Assembly (NCBI GenBank): GCA_964459305.1
Contig: CAYWNA010000111.1
Location: 1-38,627, forward strand
DNA: 38,627 bases
Reading direction: 5' to 3'
From: CAYWNA01 sp964459305
GTDB lineage: Bacteria; Planctomycetota; Planctomycetia; Pirellulales; Pirellulaceae
This document shows, piece after piece, positions 34,553 to 38,627 of the stretch. How positions within the stretch are numbered: the first letter of the stretch is position 1; every line of letters starts with the position of its first letter. Position numbers and translations under genes: made by a program. The notes below the pieces were generated by a model that was not told where the DNA came from, made no database searches, and saw only the letters and a list, made by a program, of their open reading frames with translations.

Positions 34553-35266
34553 ATGAACGACAGCATCACACTGATCATCGATGGGCAGGGCATCGAAGGC
34601 CGTCCGGGACAGTCGATTCTTGAGGCGGCCGAGAAGGCGGGAATCTACATCCCGCGGCTTTGCTACATGAAAGGACTTGTGCCACACGGAAGCTGCCGGA
34701 TGTGCACCGTGTACGTAAACGGTCGCCCGCAGTCGGCCTGTACCCAGCCGATCGCCGAAGGCATGTTCGTGGAAGCCAACAGCGACCGCCTGTTGGCCCT
34801 GCGGCGAGACTTGGTCGAGATGCTGCTGGTGGAGGGCAACCATTTTTGCATGTTCTGCGAGAAAAGCGGCAACTGTGAACTGCAGGCCCTTGCGTACCGG
34901 TTTGGGATCACTGCGTCAAAGTACCCCTATCTCTGGCCGGAACGTGACGTGGACGCGTCCCACCCCGACATTATCATCGATCGTAATCGGTGCATTCTCT
35001 GTGCACGCTGTATCCGTGCTTCGCGCGACGTGGACGGAAAGCACGTTTTCGGCTTTCACGGACGGGGTCCCGAAAAGCGAGTTGCCGTGAACGCCGACGC
35101 CCATTTGGGCGACACCAACATCGACGTGACTGACAAGGCAATGTCGGTCTGCCCGGTAGGGGCTTTGATGCCCAAACGCGTTGGCTACACCGTCCCCATC
35201 GGCGAGCGGTTGTTCGACATCGAACCGATCGGCTCCAACGTTGGGCAGACTACCGAGCAAGAATAA
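34553..35266 (+). CDS. hoxU: NAD-reducing hydrogenase subunit HoxU
   Basis: A 237-aa iron-sulfur protein homologous to the N-terminal part of NuoG. The [2Fe-2S] ligands are Cys37, Cys48, Cys51 and Cys63. The next cluster motif is NHFCMFCEKSGNC (His97, Cys99, Cys102, Cys108), as in HoxU. A further cluster is suggested by Cys147, 150, 153 (CILCARC) and Cys200 (VCPVGAL). It links HoxF to HoxY in the electron path. The 72-base gap after hoxF has only a weak ribosome site, so the start at ATG 34553 rests on family alignment. Confidence 0.95.
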   Translation: MNDSITLIIDGQGIEGRPGQSILEAAEKAGIYIPRLCYMKGLVPHGSCRMCTVYVNGRPQSACTQPIAEGMFVEANSDRLLALRRDLVEMLLVEGNHFCMFCEKSGNCELQALAYRFGITASKYPYLWPERDVDASHPDIIIDRNRCILCARCIRASRDVDGKHVFGFHGRGPEKRVAVNADAHLGDTNIDVTDKAMSVCPVGALMPKRVGYTVPIGERLFDIEPIGSNVGQTTEQE

Positions 35267-35281
35267 TAGGAACGTTGAACT

Positions 35282-35827
35282 ATGGGAAAACCGAAGATTG
35301 CCACCACGTCGCTTGCCGGCTGTTTTGGATGCCACATGTCGATCCTGGACATCGACGAACGGATTCTCTATTTGGCCGACTTGGTCGATTTCGACAAGTC
35401 GCCCATCGACGACATCAAAGAGTTCAACGGACCTGTCGACGTGGGACTGATCGAGGGCGGATGCTGTACCGAAGATAATGTCCGGGTACTGCAAGATTTC
35501 CGCAAACACTGCAAGGTGCTCGTTTCCATCGGCGATTGCGCCACCATGGGTGGCATCCCCGCGCTTAGAAACAACATCCCGCTCCAGGAATGCCTCGACG
35601 AAGCCTATCGCGACGGGCCGACCGTGCACAACCCGAGCGGCGAGCTTCCCAACGATCCAGAAATCCCTCTGTTGCTAAACAAAGTCTATATGTGTCATGA
35701 GGTGGTCAAGATCGACTACCACCTTCCCGGCTGTCCGCCCCCGGCAGACACCATCTGGGAGGCGTTGGTGGCGCTGTTGACCGACAAACCGGTCGAGTTG
35801 CCATACAAGTTGATCAAATACGACTGA
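35282..35827 (+). CDS. hoxY: NAD-reducing [NiFe] hydrogenase small subunit HoxY
   Basis: A 181-aa small subunit with a short form typical of group 3d enzymes and no Tat signal, hence cytoplasmic. Proximal [4Fe-4S] ligands are likely Cys14 and Cys17 (AGCFGCHMS), Cys86 (IGDCATMGG) and Cys151 (LPGCPPPAD). An extra Cys pair at 61-62 (EGGCCTEDN) is visible; its role is unknown. It starts 15 bases after hoxU with AGGAA upstream. The gap to hoxH (207 bases) is filled by a palindromic element. Confidence 0.95.
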   Translation: MGKPKIATTSLAGCFGCHMSILDIDERILYLADLVDFDKSPIDDIKEFNGPVDVGLIEGGCCTEDNVRVLQDFRKHCKVLVSIGDCATMGGIPALRNNIPLQECLDEAYRDGPTVHNPSGELPNDPEIPLLLNKVYMCHEVVKIDYHLPGCPPPADTIWEALVALLTDKPVELPYKLIKYD

Positions 35828-35861
35828 GATGAAAAAGGTGCGTAGTTCGTGCGTACACATC

Positions 35862-35987
35862 GTTTAACCGCAGTGCCTAACGGGCCGCGCGGGGAGGACG
35901 TTGCCCCGCGAGGTCGCTGAACGTTAGGGCAGCTGGCTACATCACCCGCTGCTTCGACGCGCGGCCCGTTGGGCACTGCGGTTAAAC
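35862..35987. repeat. palindromic element with GTTTAACCGC ends, copy 2
   Basis: Outer arms 35862-35890 (starts GTTTAACCGCAGTGCC) and 35959-35987 are inverted with one mismatch. Nested inside are CGCGGGG (35888-35894) and CCCCGCG (35904-35910), and a TGCCTAACG / CGTTAGGGCA pair that could fold alternatively. It sits between hoxY and hoxH. The ends match copy 1, but the interior sequence is unrelated. Confidence 0.9.
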
Positions 35988-36034
35988 TACCCTTGTAGGG
36001 CTGCACCTGACGTTCACGCTAGGAGACTATAAAC

Positions 36035-37480
36035 GTGGTTGCCGCAAGCAATAAACGAATCGTCATCGAGCCGGTCACGCGAGTGGAAGGGCACGGCAAA
36101 GTGTCGATCCTCTTGGACGAGAACAACCAGGTCACGCAGACCCGGCTACACATCGTTGAATTCCGCGGGTTCGAACGTTTCATTCAGGGTCGGCCCTACT
36201 GGGAAGTGCCCGTCCTGGTGCAACGGCTCTGCGGAATCTGTCCGGTGAGCCATCACCTGTGCGCGGCCAAGGCCGTGGATCTGATCGTTGGCGGCGAGAA
36301 TCTGACGCCGACGGCGGAGAAGATGCGACGGCTGATGCACTACGGTCAGTTCTTCCAGTCGCACGCCCTTCACTTCTTCCACCTGGCGTCGCCCGATCTT
36401 CTATTTGGCTTCGACGCGCCCGTGGCGACTCGCAACGTGCTGGGCGTGGCAGCCAAGTACCCGGAGCTGGCCAAACAGGGAATCTTGATGCGCAAGTTCG
36501 GCCAGGAGATCATCAAGGTCACCGCGGGCAAAAAAATTCACGGCACCGGCGCCATACCGGGCGGCATCAACAAGAATCTGTCTATCGAGGAAAGGGATAC
36601 GCTGCTGGCCGATATGGACCAGATGCTCGATTGGGCCCGCGGTGCACTCAAGACCGCGGCCGACTACACGACCGAGCACCTCGAAATGCTGGCGCCCTTC
36701 GGCTCACACGATTCGAACCACTTGATGATCGTCCGCTCGGACGGCGCCTTGGACCTCTATCACGGCAACTTGAGGGCTATCGACTCGCAGGGGAACAACA
36801 TATTCGACCAAATCGCGCCCAAGGACTATGCCGAATACCTTACCGAAGAGGTGCGGCCGTGGTCGTACATGAAGTTCCCATTCATCCAATCCATCGGCCC
36901 GGACGACGGCTGGTATCGTGTAGGACCACTAGCGAGGATCAACGCGTGCGATTTCATCGACACGCCCGAAGCGGAAGCCGCCCGGAAGGAGTTTTTGACA
37001 CTGACCGACGGCAAACCGAACAATATCACCATGGCCTACCATTGGACGCGGATGATCGAGTTGCTGCACTCTGGCGAGAAGATCAAAGAGCTGCTTGACG
37101 ACCCGGATCTGCAGGGTACCGACCTGGTGGTGAAGGGCGAGCGGCGCGATGAAGCGGTTGCCATTATCGAGGCCCCGCGGGGAACGTTGTTCCACCATTA
37201 CCGGATCAATCAAGACGATCAGGTTGAGATGGCCAATTTGATCGTTTCCACCACCAGCAACAACGAACCGATGAACCGGGCCGTTCAAAAGGTCGCTTCG
37301 GACCACATTTCGGGCGTACCGGAGATCACCGACGGGCTACTGAACCATGTGGAAGTGGCCATCCGGGCGTATGATCCTTGCCTGTCGTGCGCCACGCATG
37401 CCTATGGCCAAATGCCGCTGGTGGCAGAGTTGTTCGATCACGAAGGCAATTTGTTGCAGCGAAAGATCAAGGACGCGTGA
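36035..37480 (+). CDS. hoxH: NAD-reducing [NiFe] hydrogenase large subunit HoxH
   Basis: A 481-aa catalytic subunit. Both nickel-site motifs are intact: RLCGICPVSHH (Cys66, Cys69) and DPCLSCATH (Cys449, Cys452), followed by a 26-residue tail after His455 that a maturation protease would remove. VTRVEGHG near the N-terminus is the usual family opening. The start is GTG 36035 with AGGAG eight bases upstream. It catalyses reversible H2 oxidation; with HoxFUY it reduces NAD. No hyp (Ni/Fe-CN assembly) genes are in the window and they must lie elsewhere. Confidence 0.96.
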   Translation: MVAASNKRIVIEPVTRVEGHGKVSILLDENNQVTQTRLHIVEFRGFERFIQGRPYWEVPVLVQRLCGICPVSHHLCAAKAVDLIVGGENLTPTAEKMRRLMHYGQFFQSHALHFFHLASPDLLFGFDAPVATRNVLGVAAKYPELAKQGILMRKFGQEIIKVTAGKKIHGTGAIPGGINKNLSIEERDTLLADMDQMLDWARGALKTAADYTTEHLEMLAPFGSHDSNHLMIVRSDGALDLYHGNLRAIDSQGNNIFDQIAPKDYAEYLTEEVRPWSYMKFPFIQSIGPDDGWYRVGPLARINACDFIDTPEAEAARKEFLTLTDGKPNNITMAYHWTRMIELLHSGEKIKELLDDPDLQGTDLVVKGERRDEAVAIIEAPRGTLFHHYRINQDDQVEMANLIVSTTSNNEPMNRAVQKVASDHISGVPEITDGLLNHVEVAIRAYDPCLSCATHAYGQMPLVAELFDHEGNLLQRKIKDA

Positions 37481-37482
37481 TC

Positions 37483-37980
37483 ATGGCCGATGAGGCGCCG
37501 AACATCCTGCTGATCGGCTTCGGCAACCCAGGCCGACGTGACGACGGCTTGGGGCCGGCGTTGGCCGAGGCCGCGCGTGAATGGAACATCCCCGGTGTGA
37601 CCGTCGACAGCGATTACCAACTGACCGTGGAAGACGCCGCCGAAGCGGCGCGGCATCAGATCGTGCTGTTTGCCGACGCCGCCACGACCGGTCCGGAGCC
37701 TTTTTCGATCACCCAGATAGAACCAACCAATGACCCCGGAAGTTTCTCCACCCACAGCGTCGCGCCTCAAGCCGTATTGGCCCTGGCGCGGGATCTATTC
37801 TCCGCCGAGCCAGTAGGATATCTCTTGGCGATTCGAGGATATGAGTTCGACCAGTTTGACGAAGGCCTATCGGAGCGGGCGAGCGCGAACCTGGAGGCCG
37901 CGGGCATACATTTGAGAGCAATGCTGAAAGAAGGGCACATCAGCCATGCAAGACGGAAAACACGTCATTCTGTGCATTGA
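37483..37980 (+). CDS. hoxW: hydrogenase maturation protease (HoxW/HyaD family)
   Basis: A 165-aa endopeptidase that trims the large subunit after nickel insertion. The family motif IGFGNPGRRDDGLG is at the N-terminus. Likely nickel-contact residues are Asp20, Asp65 (FADAATT) and His91 (STHSVAP), matching the Glu/Asp, Asp, His order known for HybD. ATG 37483 lies 2 bases after the hoxH stop with AAGGA upstream; a GTG at 37477 overlapping hoxH is an alternative. Its substrate is almost surely the neighbouring HoxH. Its 3' end overlaps the response regulator by 35 bases. Confidence 0.88.
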   Translation: MADEAPNILLIGFGNPGRRDDGLGPALAEAAREWNIPGVTVDSDYQLTVEDAAEAARHQIVLFADAATTGPEPFSITQIEPTNDPGSFSTHSVAPQAVLALARDLFSAEPVGYLLAIRGYEFDQFDEGLSERASANLEAAGIHLRAMLKEGHISHARRKTRHSVH

Positions 37981-38326
37981 TGACGACGAAGATCTCCTTC
38001 TCTGCCTCGAAACGGTCTTGGCAGCGAACGGGTACATCGTGGCCAAAGCCAAAAGCGGCGAGGACGGTCTCAGACTCTACAAATCGGTGCAGCCCGACTT
38101 GCTCATCGTCGATCTGATGATGGAGGAAGTGGATACGGGAACCGCCTTCGTCAAAGAGCTGAAGGCCCTCGGCAACACCGCGCCGATCTACATGCTCAGC
38201 TCCGTAGGCGATAACCTCAGCATGACTACCGACTACTCCGCGCTAGGTCTGTCAGGCGTCTTCCAAAAGCCCATCGACAACAACCAATTGCTGACGATTC
38301 TGTCAGTGAAACTGAAGAAGGCGTGA
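37946..38326 (+). CDS. single-domain response regulator (receiver domain only)
   Basis: A 126-aa CheY-like receiver with no output domain. Acidic residues Asp12-Asp14 (CIDDDED), phosphoacceptor Asp56 (LIVDLMM), Ser85/Ser86 (MLSSVG) and Lys108 (FQKPID) complete the active site. It starts inside hoxW (35-base overlap), which implies translational coupling with the hydrogenase operon. The only histidine kinase in the window is the fusion at the head of the cluster, so they may be partners; this is inference from position. Confidence 0.9.
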   Translation: MQDGKHVILCIDDDEDLLLCLETVLAANGYIVAKAKSGEDGLRLYKSVQPDLLIVDLMMEEVDTGTAFVKELKALGNTAPIYMLSSVGDNLSMTTDYSALGLSGVFQKPIDNNQLLTILSVKLKKA

Positions 38327-38351
38327 TCGTTTGCACTCTCGTTCTTGCGCT

Positions 38352-38431
38352 GTAGCCGAATTCGCCAGAATTTGGACGGAATAGGGAATCGCCAGCAGCC
38401 GCCTGGACCAAATTCTGGCGAATTCGGCTAC
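38352..38431. repeat. intergenic inverted repeat (GTAGCCGAATTCGCC type)
   Basis: A perfect 24-base inverted repeat, 38352-38375 (starts GTAGCCGAATTCGCCAGAAT) and 38408-38431, with a 32-base loop. It sits between the response regulator and the convergent HzsA-like gene, so it may mark the end of both transcripts, but it has no T-run and looks like a REP-type element. Confidence 0.85.
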
Positions 38432-38440
38432 GACTCTGGA

Positions 38441-38627
38441 CTATCGGTGCCACTCTGGGGCAGAGATGCTGGTCGCCTCCTCGAACGTCGGCTTGCGTCG
38501 GAAATCGGCCGGATCATAGGCGGGAATTCCGGGATCTGGATTGACCCATTGCGGGTGGTACCGGCCGTAATAGGCGCCGTAGAACTGATAGTTGCTGTCC
38601 ACCCAGCGGCTCAAGACCATCAATTCA
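38441..38627 (-). CDS. C-terminal end of an HzsA-like protein (cut by window edge)
   Basis: The last 61 codons of a minus-strand gene that enters from the right edge with no stop in the remaining bases. LSRWVDSNYQFYGAYYGRYH corresponds to LVTWIDCGAPYYGSYYGRRN in the HzsA-like protein at 12340-16500, just after the second haem region. It ends with RKPTFEEATSISAPEWHR. So this is very likely a third HzsA-like paralogue; the haem motifs would lie outside the window. Confidence 0.7.
   Translation of the reverse strand, partial: ELMVLSRWVDSNYQFYGAYYGRYHPQWVNPDPGIPAYDPADFRRKPTFEEATSISAPEWHR

Noticed and set aside
32660..35266. Respiratory complex I genes (nuoE/F/G)
   Set aside because: The NuoE-NuoF fusion, short NuoG-like subunit and adjoining NiFe small and large subunits with nickel motifs fit a group 3d hydrogenase instead.

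Overview
The window (about 58-60% GC by eye) reads as a chromosomal piece of a planctomycete, probably of the Pirellulales or a close relative. The assignment rests on gene content: secreted proteins with the hydrazine-synthase-alpha-like (HzsA-like) architecture and CxxCH haem motifs, Tat-exported Gfo/Idh/MocA oxidoreductases, a DUF1570-type protein, right-handed beta-helix proteins, PQQ-type propellers joined to a methyltransferase domain, and many short palindromic repeats. No rRNA, tRNA, CRISPR array or transposase gene was seen.

Left part (1-9.1 kb): a uroporphyrinogen-decarboxylase-like protein (minus), decayed fragments of a PQQ-propeller gene and a DegT-type aminotransferase gene, a secreted acetyl-xylan-esterase-like hydrolase, a sialidase-fold (Asp-box) protein, a convergent secreted esterase, a broken DUF1570 gene and a small CoA-binding protein. 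Middle part (9.3-29.8 kb): a scavenging and carbohydrate-processing region. It holds a 971-aa beta-helix protein, a two-gene minus-strand operon of HzsA-like dihaem proteins, then a plus-strand run of a sugar isomerase/epimerase-like TIM barrel, a ceramidase-like secreted protein, a second beta-helix protein, two Gfo/Idh/MocA proteins (the second GH109-like) and a 1150-aa methyltransferase/PQQ-propeller protein. One HzsA-like gene carries three in-frame 75-bp palindromic insertions; its neighbouring paralogue lacks at least the two that can be aligned.

Right part (29.9-38.3 kb): a plus-strand NAD-linked [NiFe] hydrogenase cluster (group 3d type): hoxF (fused NuoE/NuoF-like), hoxU, hoxY, hoxH and a hoxW-like maturation protease. 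It starts with a very unusual gene, a soluble histidine kinase fused in frame to a CoA-disulfide-reductase/NADH-oxidase-like flavoprotein and a C-terminal rhodanese domain. It ends with a stand-alone receiver-domain response regulator that overlaps hoxW. A plausible reading, which is inference, is a redox or persulfide signalling module wired to NAD(H)-linked hydrogen metabolism. The cluster contains two intergenic palindromes sharing the same GTTTAACCGC ends. The window closes on the 3' end of a third HzsA-like gene on the minus strand.
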